NCBI RefSeq assembly: GCF_009914055.1 | Contig: NZ_CP028271.1 | Location: forward strand, 1,240,001-1,304,000 | Direction: 5' to 3' | Origin: Mixta intestinalis | GTDB taxonomy: Bacteria > Pseudomonadota > Gammaproteobacteria > Enterobacterales > Enterobacteriaceae | DNA length: 64,000 bases | Shown here: piece by piece, positions 51,376 through 60,523 of the stretch | Position numbering within the stretch: position 1 is the stretch's first letter | Layout of the letters: every line of letters starts with the position of its first letter | Translations under genes and position numbers: made by a program | The notes under the pieces: generated by a model | The model's database searches: none | The model's input: only the letters and a program-made list of their open reading frames with translations | What the model was told of the DNA's origin: nothing

Positions 51376-51398
51376 GGGCGACCTGCGTCGCCCTTGAT
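51376..51398 (+). terminator. add terminator
   Basis: GGGCGAC CTGC GTCGCCC sits 9 nt past add, with an A tract before it and a weak T stretch (TTGATTT) after it. It may also serve ydgA on the minus strand. Confidence 0.7.
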
Positions 51399-51432
51399 TT
51401 CAGCAGCAGATTGCCGCCTTATTGACAAACCT

Positions 51433-52929
51433 TTATTCCGGAAGATCGCCAGCCGGTGTACCCAGCATAAAGCGTGAGAGGAAACCATCCAGCGGCATCT
51501 TCTCGCCGTTCATCGTCACCTGAGCGCCGTTATATTGCAGGCTGGTAACGATATTATTGTCCTGCTGCTGCGTCAGGCGGAACATCTGACCCATCGCCGC
51601 CAGCCCTTTGACCTGCTGATCGGCCAGTTTTTCAGCATCCGCTTCGCTATAGCCTTCTGCGATGGCAACCTGCTTCATCATTTCTGTCGCCATCGGCATA
51701 TTGATAACCAGCTTGCCGTCGAGGGTCTTCAGCATACTGCTCAGCTCGTCGGCGGCTGTCTGCGTTGCCGCGTCCGCTACCGCCGGATCTTTAAAGTGGA
51801 TCGCCAGGTTAAAGGTGCTTTCGCCTTTCTCGTTTTTCCAGCTCAGCGGCGCTATGGTAACCACCGGATCGCCTTTCAGCAGCAGCGGCAGGTTATCGGT
51901 CAGGATTTTGTTGAGCCCTTCCTGATAACGTTCCGGATCTTCACTGATGCCGGGCTGGTTAAGTAATGCCTGTACCTGGTTACTGTAGTTTTCCGAGAAT
52001 TTTTTCAGCGCCTTATCATTCAGCTGCGACAGCTTCATCGTCATATGACCAGAGCCGAAATCACGATTTTGCAGCTTCAGGCTGGCGATACGGTAATCCA
52101 CCTGGCCTGCGATATTATCGCCGTTGGCATCAAACACGGTTTTAATCTCAGATCCTTCCATCACGACAGCTTCCTGGCCGTTGATGCTGGTGGAGAGTTT
52201 TTTCACCGTCATCAGCTGATCGCCAAGACGCACGCCCTGCGGGCTGAGATGTGAATTGCCTTTGAGGTTAATGCCGTTAAAGGTAAACAGCACCGGTAAT
52301 TGCCCCTGGTCGATGACCGTTAGCGCCACGCTATCAATATCGCTGTCGACATCGATACGGTCGCCTTTGCTGTCAACATCAATATTCAGGGTGCCGCCGT
52401 TCCAGGCATAGCGCTCGCCGCTTTCGGCATTTTGATAATCGAGCGGCAACAGGCGAATCGCGGAGGCCGTCGCGCCGCTGTAACCAATACGCGTATCGGC
52501 TTCGATGAATGATTTACCTTTACTCAGTTCAAACAGTTTTTTCAGCACCGGCGTATTTTCCAGCTCGCTGTGTACTGACGCCATGCTGGGAATGAGATTA
52601 AATTTCTTCAGCTGGCCAAGCGGGAAGGGGCCATGATCGATGGTTTCGTTAATAATCACGCTCTGGCCGGGTTTCAGCAGCGCGTTATCTTCCGTCTGTG
52701 AATTGGCCTGAACGACCAGCTGGGTATGGCTGGTAAACCATCCACGCTGGTAATTTTGATAACTCACCTTCAGACGGCTTTCAGGCATTTCCTGTGCCAG
52801 ATGCACGTTGGCTTTTTGTACCAGTTCATCCATATGGCTTTCGAACTGCTTGCCGGTCAGCCATGCGGCGCCTGTCCAGATCACGCCCAAAGCCACTACT
52901 ACGCCAACTGCGATTTTTGTCTTTTTCAT
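51433..52929 (-). CDS. ydgA: DUF945 protein YdgA
   Basis: The 498-residue protein has one N-terminal membrane anchor (IAVGVVVALGVIWTGAAWLTG) and a large periplasmic DUF945 domain. It is close in size to E. coli YdgA (502). DUF945 is distantly related to AsmA-like bridge proteins in the envelope, but its function is not known. It converges on add, as in part of the family. Confidence 0.9.
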   Translation of the reverse strand: MKKTKIAVGVVVALGVIWTGAAWLTGKQFESHMDELVQKANVHLAQEMPESRLKVSYQNYQRGWFTSHTQLVVQANSQTEDNALLKPGQSVIINETIDHGPFPLGQLKKFNLIPSMASVHSELENTPVLKKLFELSKGKSFIEADTRIGYSGATASAIRLLPLDYQNAESGERYAWNGGTLNIDVDSKGDRIDVDSDIDSVALTVIDQGQLPVLFTFNGINLKGNSHLSPQGVRLGDQLMTVKKLSTSINGQEAVVMEGSEIKTVFDANGDNIAGQVDYRIASLKLQNRDFGSGHMTMKLSQLNDKALKKFSENYSNQVQALLNQPGISEDPERYQEGLNKILTDNLPLLLKGDPVVTIAPLSWKNEKGESTFNLAIHFKDPAVADAATQTAADELSSMLKTLDGKLVINMPMATEMMKQVAIAEGYSEADAEKLADQQVKGLAAMGQMFRLTQQQDNNIVTSLQYNGAQVTMNGEKMPLDGFLSRFMLGTPAGDLPE

Positions 52930-53529
52930 CGACTCGTCCTTTTATCGGCATCAATGCCTGATATTAATTTCTTGAATAATCATAGCATTCACTGCTTAAG
53001 CCGTCAGCCCGGCTGATTACAGATGCAGGCAATACGACCTTGTCTCTGTACCGTTATCGGCGATTCGCTGGTGGCCACGAAACAGGATTCGCCTGCTTTT
53101 TATGCCAGATGCCACAGGCCGTGGAGCAATAAGACCTGACCCGTCATACCGAACAGAATAGCGGCGCTACGCTGGCTCAGCGGGTGAATCGGGAAGGTAA
53201 CATCGCTGACCGACACCGGAAAATCAAGCGTATCATCCTGCGGTTGCGTCGTGGTCAGCGGTCTGCCGACAGAACGAGAAGTAAATTTTTTATTTGCCAT
53301 AAGTTCTGCCACAGCGAGATGTAAACATAGTCTCTCCTGCATGGCGGGTGATTGCATAGTTTTATTAAGTCAGAAACATCTTGCTAAACCGTAATACAAC
53401 GCCAATAAGGACGACTGGCTCGCATAATGTTAAATTATTGTATGTCATACTGTAGCCTGCGCTCGCGGTAGCGGATTCGTACCGGTCGGAGCTTTTTAAA
53501 TCATACGTTTGTGTTAAAGGAGAGTAGTA
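52930..53529. other. ydgA-fumC interval
   Basis: A 600-bp stretch where E. coli has fumA upstream of fumC. It holds one doubtful small ORF (53100-53300, minus) and the fumC promoter area. The fumC ribosome-binding site AAAGGAGAG is at 53517-53525. Confidence 0.5.
53100..53300 (-). CDS. hypothetical small protein
   Basis: A possible 66-residue protein starting MANKKFTSRSVGRP and ending in a hydrophobic stretch (AAILFGMTGQVLLLHGLWHLA) that could be one membrane helix. The frame can extend to 53357 (85 residues). There is no strong ribosome-binding site and I know no homologue. The case rests on the open frame and the plausible helix only. Confidence 0.35.
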   Translation of the reverse strand: MANKKFTSRSVGRPLTTTQPQDDTLDFPVSVSDVTFPIHPLSQRSAAILFGMTGQVLLLHGLWHLA

Positions 53530-54927
53530 ATGGCAGCCAACCGCATTGAAAAAGATTCAATGGGACCCATTGATGTACCGGCTGAGAAACTGTGGGGCGC
53601 GCAGACGCAGCGCTCGCTGGAACACTTTCGCATCTCTACAGAAAAAATGCCGACCGCGCTGGTTCATGCGCTGGCATTAACCAAACGCGCTGCCGCTAAA
53701 GTGAACAGCGATCTGGGGCTGCTGCCGCAGGAGAGGGCGCAGGCGATTATCCAGGCCGCTGATGAAGTGCTGGCAGAGAAACATGCCGATGAATTCCCGC
53801 TGGCCATCTGGCAGACCGGCTCCGGCACACAAACCAATATGAATATGAACGAGGTGCTGGCTAATCGTGCCAGTGAGATCCTCGGCGGCGAACGCGGTAT
53901 GTCACGTCTGGTGCATCCTAATGACGACGTGAATAAGAGCCAAAGCTCCAACGATGTTTTCCCGACGGCGATGCATGTGGCCGCGGTAATCGCTCTGCGT
54001 GAGCAGCTGATCCCGCAGCTGAACACCCTGAAGCAGACGCTGAATGAAAAAGCGGAAGCTTTCCAGGATATCGTCAAAATCGGACGTACCCATTTGCAGG
54101 ATGCCACGCCGCTGACGCTTGGCCAGGAAATTTCCGGTTGGGTGGCGATGCTGACGCATAATCTAAAGCATATCGAGCAGAGCGTACCGCACGTGGCAGA
54201 ACTGGCGCTGGGCGGTACCGCCGTAGGGACCGGCCTGAATACGCACCCGGAATATGCGGTGCGCGTGGCTAAAGAACTGGCGGAACTGACCCATCAACCT
54301 TTTGTTACCGCGCCGAATAAGTTCGAAGCGCTGGCAACCTGCGATGCGCTGGTTCATGCTCACGGCGCGCTGAAAGGCCTGGCGGCCTCGTTAATGAAAA
54401 TCGCTAACGATGTGCGCTGGCTCTCCTCCGGCCCGCGCTGTGGTATTGGCGAAATTTCTATCCCTGAAAATGAACCAGGCAGTTCCATCATGCCAGGTAA
54501 AGTAAACCCGACCCAGTGTGAAGCCATGACGATGCTTTGCTGTCAGGTGATGGGGAATGATGTGGCGATCAATATGGGCGGCGCTTCCGGTAACTTCGAG
54601 CTGAACGTTTATCGTCCGATGATTATCCATAACTTCCTGCAATCGATCCGTCTGCTGGCGGACGGCATGGACAGCTTTAATCACCACTGCGCCGTAGGTA
54701 TTGAACCGAATCGCGATCGTATCAGCCAGCTACTGAACGAATCACTGATGCTGGTTACCGCGCTGAATACGCATATCGGCTACGATAAAGCGGCGGAAAT
54801 TGCCAAGAAAGCACATAAAGAGGGGCTGACGCTGAAAGGCTCGGCGCTGAAGCTGGGCTATCTGACTGAAGAAGAGTTTGATGCCTGGGTGCGCCCGGAA
54901 GAGATGGTCGGCAGTATGAAGCAGTAA
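53530..54927 (+). CDS. fumC: fumarase C (class II)
   Basis: The 465-residue tetrameric, iron-independent enzyme converts fumarate to malate. The class signature GSSIMPGKVNP is near residue 318 and NDDVNKSQSSNDVFPTAMHVA near residue 130. GTGLNTHPEYA and GRTHLQDATPLTLGQE are also present. In E. coli it is induced by SoxRS and iron shortage and lies behind fumA; fumA is not present here. Confidence 0.97.
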   Translation: MAANRIEKDSMGPIDVPAEKLWGAQTQRSLEHFRISTEKMPTALVHALALTKRAAAKVNSDLGLLPQERAQAIIQAADEVLAEKHADEFPLAIWQTGSGTQTNMNMNEVLANRASEILGGERGMSRLVHPNDDVNKSQSSNDVFPTAMHVAAVIALREQLIPQLNTLKQTLNEKAEAFQDIVKIGRTHLQDATPLTLGQEISGWVAMLTHNLKHIEQSVPHVAELALGGTAVGTGLNTHPEYAVRVAKELAELTHQPFVTAPNKFEALATCDALVHAHGALKGLAASLMKIANDVRWLSSGPRCGIGEISIPENEPGSSIMPGKVNPTQCEAMTMLCCQVMGNDVAINMGGASGNFELNVYRPMIIHNFLQSIRLLADGMDSFNHHCAVGIEPNRDRISQLLNESLMLVTALNTHIGYDKAAEIAKKAHKEGLTLKGSALKLGYLTEEEFDAWVRPEEMVGSMKQ

Positions 54928-54937
54928 GAGAAGCGAT

Positions 54938-54959
54938 GGGGCCGTAAAGGCCCCGTTTT
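54938..54959 (+). terminator. fumC terminator
   Basis: GGGGCC GTAAA GGCCCC followed by GTTTTG. Confidence 0.75.
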
Positions 54960-54998
54960 GATTCAGCTCAACGCGCTTTTCCGCAGCGTTATACGTAC

Positions 54999-55937
54999 TT
55001 AGACAGCTTCTACCGGCCTGTTGCAATAGAGATGCAGCCGTGGGATCAGCAGCCAGAGTGATTCGGCTTCCGGCTTATAGCGCCAGGTAATGTTCTCCGC
55101 ATCATAATTCAGCAGCTCTCCAAACTCTGGTACCCGCTGACGGTCAGGACAAAGCACCAGTAAAGGCGAAGGGCAGGCCAGCTGTGTCTGTTTTTGCTGT
55201 TCTTTATTCCAGATACGGGCAATAGGCTGCACTTTAACCGGGCGTTTAATTTTTAGCCTGGCGCCCCGTGGCAATGCGCGTACCGCCTCCAGTTCCAGCT
55301 GCACTTTCTCTGCCCATTGCTCGCGTGTCCAGGGGGCCTGTGCGCGTCCCGCCTTCAGGCTTTTCTCCAGCTTTGCGACGATCTCCTGCGGCGTTACGTT
55401 TTTTATAATGTGTTTATTCGCCCAGCCGAAGCGCACGCTGTCGGGCGCATCCAGCAGGGTAATGGCGCGGTAGGCGTTTAGCGTCAGCAGGCCGCGCAGG
55501 TGGGTATGTACAAAATCAAAACGTGCTTCGCTGGGCAGCCCTGAATCGACAGTGATAATGCGTTCCAGCCCGGCCTTCAGCTGATTAATATGCTCTACCT
55601 GCTGGTGGAGCAGGGTATGCTGCTGTTCATTTGCCTCAAAACAGAGCGCACCCGGTAAGCGAACCGCCGCCTTGGTACTGATATTTTCCGACTGATGCTG
55701 GATAAACAGCCGACAGTAGTGCTGCAATGCTAGTTCGCGCGCTTCATTGCCGAGGTGCTGGGTGACGCTAATCTGCGTTACCGGATCGTGTTCCGTGCCT
55801 TTTGCCACCGGCGGCAGCGAAAATACGCGGCCAACCAGCAGCGGCAGGGCGGTAAGCTGTTGCTGGAGCGTGGCGAGAGCCTGTTCAAGCTGGCTGGCGC
55901 ACTGGCGCAAATCTTCAACCAAATCATAGCGAGGCAT
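54999..55937 (-). CDS. tus: replication terminus site-binding protein Tus
   Basis: The 312-residue monomeric DNA-binding protein binds Ter sites and blocks the replicative helicase from one side. It begins MPRYDLVEDLRQCASQLE; HYCRLFIQHQ, KAAVRLPGALCF, TLNAYRAITLL, GWANKHIIKNVTPQEI and RLHLYCNRPVEAV are family segments. The size is close to E. coli Tus (309). A Ter site lies 20 bp before its start and allows autoregulation. Confidence 0.97.
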   Translation of the reverse strand: MPRYDLVEDLRQCASQLEQALATLQQQLTALPLLVGRVFSLPPVAKGTEHDPVTQISVTQHLGNEARELALQHYCRLFIQHQSENISTKAAVRLPGALCFEANEQQHTLLHQQVEHINQLKAGLERIITVDSGLPSEARFDFVHTHLRGLLTLNAYRAITLLDAPDSVRFGWANKHIIKNVTPQEIVAKLEKSLKAGRAQAPWTREQWAEKVQLELEAVRALPRGARLKIKRPVKVQPIARIWNKEQQKQTQLACPSPLLVLCPDRQRVPEFGELLNYDAENITWRYKPEAESLWLLIPRLHLYCNRPVEAV

Positions 55938-55956
55938 ATCGGCTCCTTCAGGTGTT

Positions 55957-55979
55957 TAATTAGTTACAACATACATATA
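55957..55979 (-). other. replication terminator Ter site at tus
   Basis: On the minus strand the core GTATGTTGTAACTAA equals the core of E. coli TerB, with the C6-pairing G kept. It sits in the tus promoter region, as TerB does in E. coli. Its orientation should block forks that travel toward lower coordinates (the direction of tus transcription). Confidence 0.92.
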
Positions 55980-56031
55980 AAGCATTCTACAAAGATACCT
56001 CAACATCGAAGAAATTAACAGTCAGGCAGAG

Positions 56032-56053
56032 AAAAGGCCGCGTAAAGCGGCCT
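56032..56053 (-). terminator. ynfM terminator
   Basis: The minus strand has the stem AGGCCGC TTTAC GCGGCCT and then TTTTC, just past the ynfM stop. Confidence 0.8.
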
Positions 56054-56060
56054 GTCAGAA

Positions 56061-57323
56061 TTACAGTTTGCGGATATGGAGGCGGGCGGCAACAATCAGC
56101 GCCAGCAATAACAGCGTCGCGATAAAAGCGGTAATGCCCGGCCAGCCCCAGGCATGCCAGAAGACACCGCCCAGCGTACCGGCGATGCTGGAGCCGACAT
56201 AATAACTAAACAGATATAAAGAAGATGCCTGACCTTTGGCGCGACGTGCGCGTGGGCCAATCCAACTGCTGGCTACCGAATGGGCAGCAAAGAATCCGGC
56301 GGTAAACAGCATCATACCGGGGAAAATCAGCCACAGCGACTGGAACAACGTAATCAGCAACCCGGACAGCATAATAGCGGTTGCGCCCAGCAATACCGGG
56401 CCGCGTCCGTAGCGCGCCGTCATTGCACCTGCCTTCGGTGAACTCCAGGAGCCGGTAAGATAAACTACCGACAGCAGACCGACCACCGCCTGACTCAGCG
56501 ACCAGGGCGCATTCAGCAGCCGATAGCCGATATAGTTAAACAGAGTGACAAACGCGCCCATCAACAAAAAACCTTCGGCAAACAGCAGCGGCAGGCCGCG
56601 ATCGCGCCAGTGCAGGCGAAAGTTAATCATCAGGCTGCGCGGACGTAGTGAAATGGGGCGGAAGTGACGTGACGCTGGCAAAATTTTCCAGAACATCAGC
56701 GCTGAAGCCAGCGAGAAACAGCCAATAAAGGCAACCGCCATACGCCATGAACTGAAATCAGTAATCACGCCGCTAATTAAACGGCCGCTCATACCGCCGA
56801 TGGAGTTACCGCTGATATAAAGCCCCATAGAGAAAGCAATAAAGCTGGGATGGATCTCTTCGCTCAGGTAGGTCATGCCTACCGCCGCCACGCCGCTCAG
56901 GGATAGCCCGATCAAGGCGCGCATCAGCAAAATTCCGTGCCAGCTGGTCATGGTTGCGGAAAGCAGCGTACATACCGCAGCCAGCAACAAGGCGACCACC
57001 ATCACAGGCTTTCGCCCTACGGCATCGGACAGCGGGCCGGTGATCAACAGCCCCAGCGCCATTAATGCAGTAGCGATCGACAGAGAAATACTGCTGGTCG
57101 CCGGCGAGACGCCAAACTCCTGCGACAGTACCGGCAGAATAGGCTGCACGCAATAGAGCAGGGCGAAAGTGGCAAGCCCGGCGGAGAACAGCGCCAGCGT
57201 TACCCTCATAAACTGCGGGGTGCCACGCTTGATATAGAGATTTTTATCTGCGATAGCGGGAGAAGCGGATTTGACAGTCTCAGCATCAGCAGGCAGAGAC
57301 GCTGTCTGGGTTGAGCGGTTCAC
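56061..57323 (-). CDS. ynfM: MFS transporter YnfM
   Basis: The 420-residue protein has 12 membrane helices and resembles E. coli YnfM (417) along its length. It has FIKRGTPQF-like start segments (here YIKRGTPQFMRVTLALFSAGLATFALLYCVQP), GPLSDAVGRKPVMV in the loop between helices 2 and 3, and SSWIGPRARRAKGQASSLYLFSYYVGSS. In E. coli it exports L-arabinose and other compounds when tested. The divergent LysR gene ynfL likely controls it. Confidence 0.93.
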   Translation of the reverse strand: MNRSTQTASLPADAETVKSASPAIADKNLYIKRGTPQFMRVTLALFSAGLATFALLYCVQPILPVLSQEFGVSPATSSISLSIATALMALGLLITGPLSDAVGRKPVMVVALLLAAVCTLLSATMTSWHGILLMRALIGLSLSGVAAVGMTYLSEEIHPSFIAFSMGLYISGNSIGGMSGRLISGVITDFSSWRMAVAFIGCFSLASALMFWKILPASRHFRPISLRPRSLMINFRLHWRDRGLPLLFAEGFLLMGAFVTLFNYIGYRLLNAPWSLSQAVVGLLSVVYLTGSWSSPKAGAMTARYGRGPVLLGATAIMLSGLLITLFQSLWLIFPGMMLFTAGFFAAHSVASSWIGPRARRAKGQASSLYLFSYYVGSSIAGTLGGVFWHAWGWPGITAFIATLLLLALIVAARLHIRKL

Positions 57324-57417
57324 AAAACTTCCTTTAATTGGCGTCGATAGCTTTATTGTGGGCGCGAGGCAATATACTGTCTAATATATTAATTATCTGG
57401 AATGATATCTTTGAAAT

Positions 57418-58308
57418 ATGAATATTGAGCTGCGCCATTTACGCTACTTTATTGCCGTAGCGGAGGAGCTACATTTTGGGCGTGCTGCGCTGCGGCTGAA
57501 CATCTCGCAGCCGCCGTTAAGCCAGCAGATTCAGTTGCTGGAACAGCAAATCGGTGCCCGCCTGCTGGCACGCACCAATCGCAGCGTACAGCTAACCGCC
57601 GCCGGTCATCAGTTTCTGAATGATGCGCGCGCTATTCTGCTTAACGTGGAGCAGGCCGCCAGCCGCGCCGCTCGCCTGCATCAGGGGGAAGAGGGGGAAA
57701 TTCGCATTGGCTTTACCTCCTCTGCGCCTTTTATCACCGCCGTTTCCGACGCGCTGTATAACTTTCGCCAGCGTTACCCGCAGGTACATATTCAGATGCA
57801 GGAGATGAATACGCGTCAGCAGCTGACGCCGTTAAGCGACGGCAGGCTGGATTTAGGGGTGATGCGCAATACGCCTCTTCCCGATACGCTGGCGTGGCAG
57901 CTGTTGCTGCGCGAACCGCTTTGCTGCGTTGTGCATCATGATCATCCGCTGGCGCAGCGCCACGCGGTCTCGGTGCGCGATCTCGCTCATGAACCCTTTG
58001 TCCTTTTCGATGCGCAAAGCGGTACCGCGCTGTATGGCGAAATTATGGCGCTGCTGCATCGCTATCAAATTCAGCCTTATGTCACGCAGGAAGTTGGGGA
58101 AGCGATGACTATTCTTGGGCTGGTCGCTACCGGGCTGGGCGTTTCGATTCTGCCCGCTTCCTTTCAGCGGCCAAAGCTGGCGGATATCGTGTGGTTACCG
58201 TTGCAAGAGCCGGATGCCTGGTCAGAAATGTGGCTGGTCTGGTCACGACAGCGTGAATTCAGCGCCGTAATGATCCACATGAAAAAATTGCTTTTGGGTG
58301 AAGATTGA
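57418..58308 (+). CDS. ynfL: LysR-type regulator YnfL
   Basis: The 296-residue protein has a typical N-terminal helix-turn-helix (ELRHLRYFIAVAEELHFGRAALRLNISQPPLSQQIQ in part) and a substrate-binding domain of the BenM/CatR subtype. It is divergent from ynfM over a very AT-rich 94-bp gap. The ligand is unknown. Confidence 0.88.
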   Translation: MNIELRHLRYFIAVAEELHFGRAALRLNISQPPLSQQIQLLEQQIGARLLARTNRSVQLTAAGHQFLNDARAILLNVEQAASRAARLHQGEEGEIRIGFTSSAPFITAVSDALYNFRQRYPQVHIQMQEMNTRQQLTPLSDGRLDLGVMRNTPLPDTLAWQLLLREPLCCVVHHDHPLAQRHAVSVRDLAHEPFVLFDAQSGTALYGEIMALLHRYQIQPYVTQEVGEAMTILGLVATGLGVSILPASFQRPKLADIVWLPLQEPDAWSEMWLVWSRQREFSAVMIHMKKLLLGED

Positions 58309-58446
58309 ACGTTATTTTGCATCATAACAGGCTTTTTTGTGCGGTAAATCACAGTCCTAATCAAATAGTTGACGGCCTTGCTTAACTGCATCACCATTAG
58401 CCCGACAGGTTTATTTTGAAGCGCGAAAATAAGTGGGAGCCGGGCA

Positions 58447-59664
58447 GTGATAGCGGAGAGTCAACCTGGTCATATTGACCAGATCAAGCAGACAAACGCT
58501 GGGACAGTATATCGGCTGATCGACCAGTTTGGCCCGATTTCGCGTATTGAACTTTCCCGCCGTGCGCAGTTAGCCCCGGCCAGCATCACCAAAATCGTGC
58601 GTGAGATGCTTGAAGCGCATCTGGTACAGGAAACGGAATACCAGGAGCCGGGAAGTCGTGGGCGTCCGGCGGTAGGGCTGATCCTGGATACCGTTGCCTG
58701 GCACTATCTGGCGATTCGCATCGGGCGCGGTGAAATCACTCTTGCGCTGCGCGATCTCAGCAGCAAGCTGGTTACCGAAGAGACCCGTCCTCTGCCTACC
58801 GAAAGCGAAACGCCGCTGCTACAACGCGTTATTGTCGAAGTCGATCAGTTTTTTATTCGCCACCAGCGCCAGCTTGAGCGCCTGACCGCTATCGCCATTA
58901 CGCTGCCGGGCATTATTCACACCGGTAGCGGTATCGTGCATCGCATGCCTTTTTATGAGGTGGCGGATATGCCTCTGGGGCCTGAGCTGGCCGCGCATAC
59001 CGGTCTGCCGGTTTATATTCAGCATGATGTTTGTGCCTGGACCATTGCTGAGTCGCTGTTTGGCGCTTCTCGTGGTGCCAGTGATGTGATTCAGGTGGTT
59101 ATTGATGATAACGTTGGCGCTGGCGTCATTACCGGTGGGCGGCTGCTGCATAACAGCCGTAGCTCGCTGGTTGAAATAGGGCATACTCAGGTCGATGCCT
59201 GGGGGAAACAGTGCTACTGCGGCAATCATGGCTGCCTGGAAACCGTCGCCAGCGTTGGCAGTATCCTCGAACTGACCGCGCAGCGTATGCAGACGGCGCT
59301 CAGCTCCAGCCTGCATTATCAGCCACTGAGCGTTAATTCGCTGTGTGATGCGGCCCTGAATGGCGACCCGCTGGCACGCGATATTATTACCGGCATCGGT
59401 AACAGCGTCGGACGCATCCTTGCCATCATGGTTAATCTGTTTAATCCTGAAAAAATTCTTATCGGTTCTCCGCTCAATCGTGCGGCTGACGTTCTTTATC
59501 CCGCCATTGGTTCTTCCATTCGTCAGCAGGCTTTGCCCGCTTACAGCGCACATATAAATGTTGAGCCTACCGAATTCCCCAATGTAGGTACCATGCCTGG
59601 TGCGGCATTAGTAAAAAACGCCATGTACAACGGAGAATTGCTAATCAAGCTGTTGCAGGGCTAA
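58447..59664 (+). CDS. mlc: ROK-family glucose-responsive repressor Mlc (DgsA)
   Basis: The 405-residue protein has an N-terminal helix-turn-helix (about residues 25-60; GPISRIELSRRAQLAPASITKIVREML), a ROK core, and the Zn-binding motif CYCGNHGCLE. Mlc represses ptsG, manXYZ, malT and ptsHI and is captured by dephosphorylated EIICB-Glc. The start is GTG (58447), as in E. coli, with GGGAGC before it. The symbol dgsA is also used. Confidence 0.96.
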   Translation: MIAESQPGHIDQIKQTNAGTVYRLIDQFGPISRIELSRRAQLAPASITKIVREMLEAHLVQETEYQEPGSRGRPAVGLILDTVAWHYLAIRIGRGEITLALRDLSSKLVTEETRPLPTESETPLLQRVIVEVDQFFIRHQRQLERLTAIAITLPGIIHTGSGIVHRMPFYEVADMPLGPELAAHTGLPVYIQHDVCAWTIAESLFGASRGASDVIQVVIDDNVGAGVITGGRLLHNSRSSLVEIGHTQVDAWGKQCYCGNHGCLETVASVGSILELTAQRMQTALSSSLHYQPLSVNSLCDAALNGDPLARDIITGIGNSVGRILAIMVNLFNPEKILIGSPLNRAADVLYPAIGSSIRQQALPAYSAHINVEPTEFPNVGTMPGAALVKNAMYNGELLIKLLQG

Positions 59665-59683
59665 ACCAATTCCAGTTATCACC

Positions 59684-59724
59684 AAAAAATTGCGCTAACG
59701 CAAGCCGTTAACAAGCGCAATTTT
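59684..59724 (+). terminator. possible mlc terminator
   Basis: AAAATTGCGC (about 59685-59694) pairs with GCGCAATTTT (59715-59724) around a 20-nt loop. It is weak but the only hairpin between mlc and bioD. Confidence 0.45.
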
Positions 59725-59794
59725 CTAAACTGTCCGGCAAAACCGATGATTAATGTTTAACTATTTCAGGCCGTCAGCCTGCCGGAGTGTTGCT

Positions 59795-60478
59795 ATGCTG
59801 AGTCGTCTTTTCATTACCGGTACGGATACCGCCGTCGGTAAAACAGTTATTACCCGCGCCCTGATGCAAAAACTGGCAGAGAGCCACTCTGTCGTGGTGG
59901 GCTATAAACCGGTAGCGAAAAGTAGTCAGATGACCCCTGAAGGTCCACGTAATAAAGATGCGCTGATTTTGCAGCAGGCATCCACGCTTGATGTGCCTTA
60001 TGAAGTCATAAACCCGGTTACGCTGCTGGAAGATGAAGTCAGTATGCACCGTGGCGAAGCGATTAACTATGCGCGCCTGAGCAGCAGCCTGATGACCTTA
60101 CAGGCGCAGGCTGACATAGTGGTCATTGAAGGCACCGGAGGCTGGCGCAGCCTGATGAACGATCTGCGTCCGCTTTCCGACTGGGTTATTCAGGAGCAGC
60201 TGCCGGTCGTGCTGGTCGTCGGGATCAAGCTGGGTTGTATCAGCCATGCGTTATTAACGGCGCAGGCGGTTATCAACGACGGTTTACCGCTGCTGGGCTG
60301 GGTAGCTAACCGCATCAATCCAGGGCTGGCGCACTACGCCGATATTATTGATGTTCTGCAAGAGAAAATTCCGGCACCGCTGTTGGGTGAGTTGCCTTAT
60401 CTGCCGCGCGCCGAACAGCGCGATCTGGCAGGCTATATCGATCTGTCGGCGCTTTCCAAACCGCAGGCGGTAGCCTGA
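59795..60478 (+). CDS. bioD: dethiobiotin synthetase paralogue BioD2 (YnfK)
   Basis: The 227-residue ATPase has Walker A GTDTAVGKT near residue 8, GYKPVAKSS, VEGTGGWRSLMND and NRINPGLAHY. It is close to E. coli YnfK (231), a paralogue of BioD that forms the ureido ring of dethiobiotin. The start at 59795 has GGAG 9 nt before; the longer frame from 59753 is not preferred. Its real need, given a likely bioD in a bio operon elsewhere, is unknown. Confidence 0.9.
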   Translation: MLSRLFITGTDTAVGKTVITRALMQKLAESHSVVVGYKPVAKSSQMTPEGPRNKDALILQQASTLDVPYEVINPVTLLEDEVSMHRGEAINYARLSSSLMTLQAQADIVVIEGTGGWRSLMNDLRPLSDWVIQEQLPVVLVVGIKLGCISHALLTAQAVINDGLPLLGWVANRINPGLAHYADIIDVLQEKIPAPLLGELPYLPRAEQRDLAGYIDLSALSKPQAVA

Positions 60479-60483
60479 AAGTA

Positions 60484-60512
60484 AAAAAGGGCGCGCCTGG
60501 GTGGCGCGCTTT
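60484..60512 (-). terminator. osm operon terminator
   Basis: The minus strand has the stem GCGCGCC ACCCA GGCGCGC followed by a run of T. It may also stop bioD transcripts from the other side. Confidence 0.8.
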
Positions 60513-60523
60513 GTTCTTGTCCT

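Noticed and set aside
53417..53435. A dif-like string (GGCTCGCATAATGTTAAAT) before fumC
   Set aside because: It resembles XerC and XerD half-sites fused without the 6-bp centre; a working dif is 28 bp. The polarity of the Ter sites also places dif outside the window.
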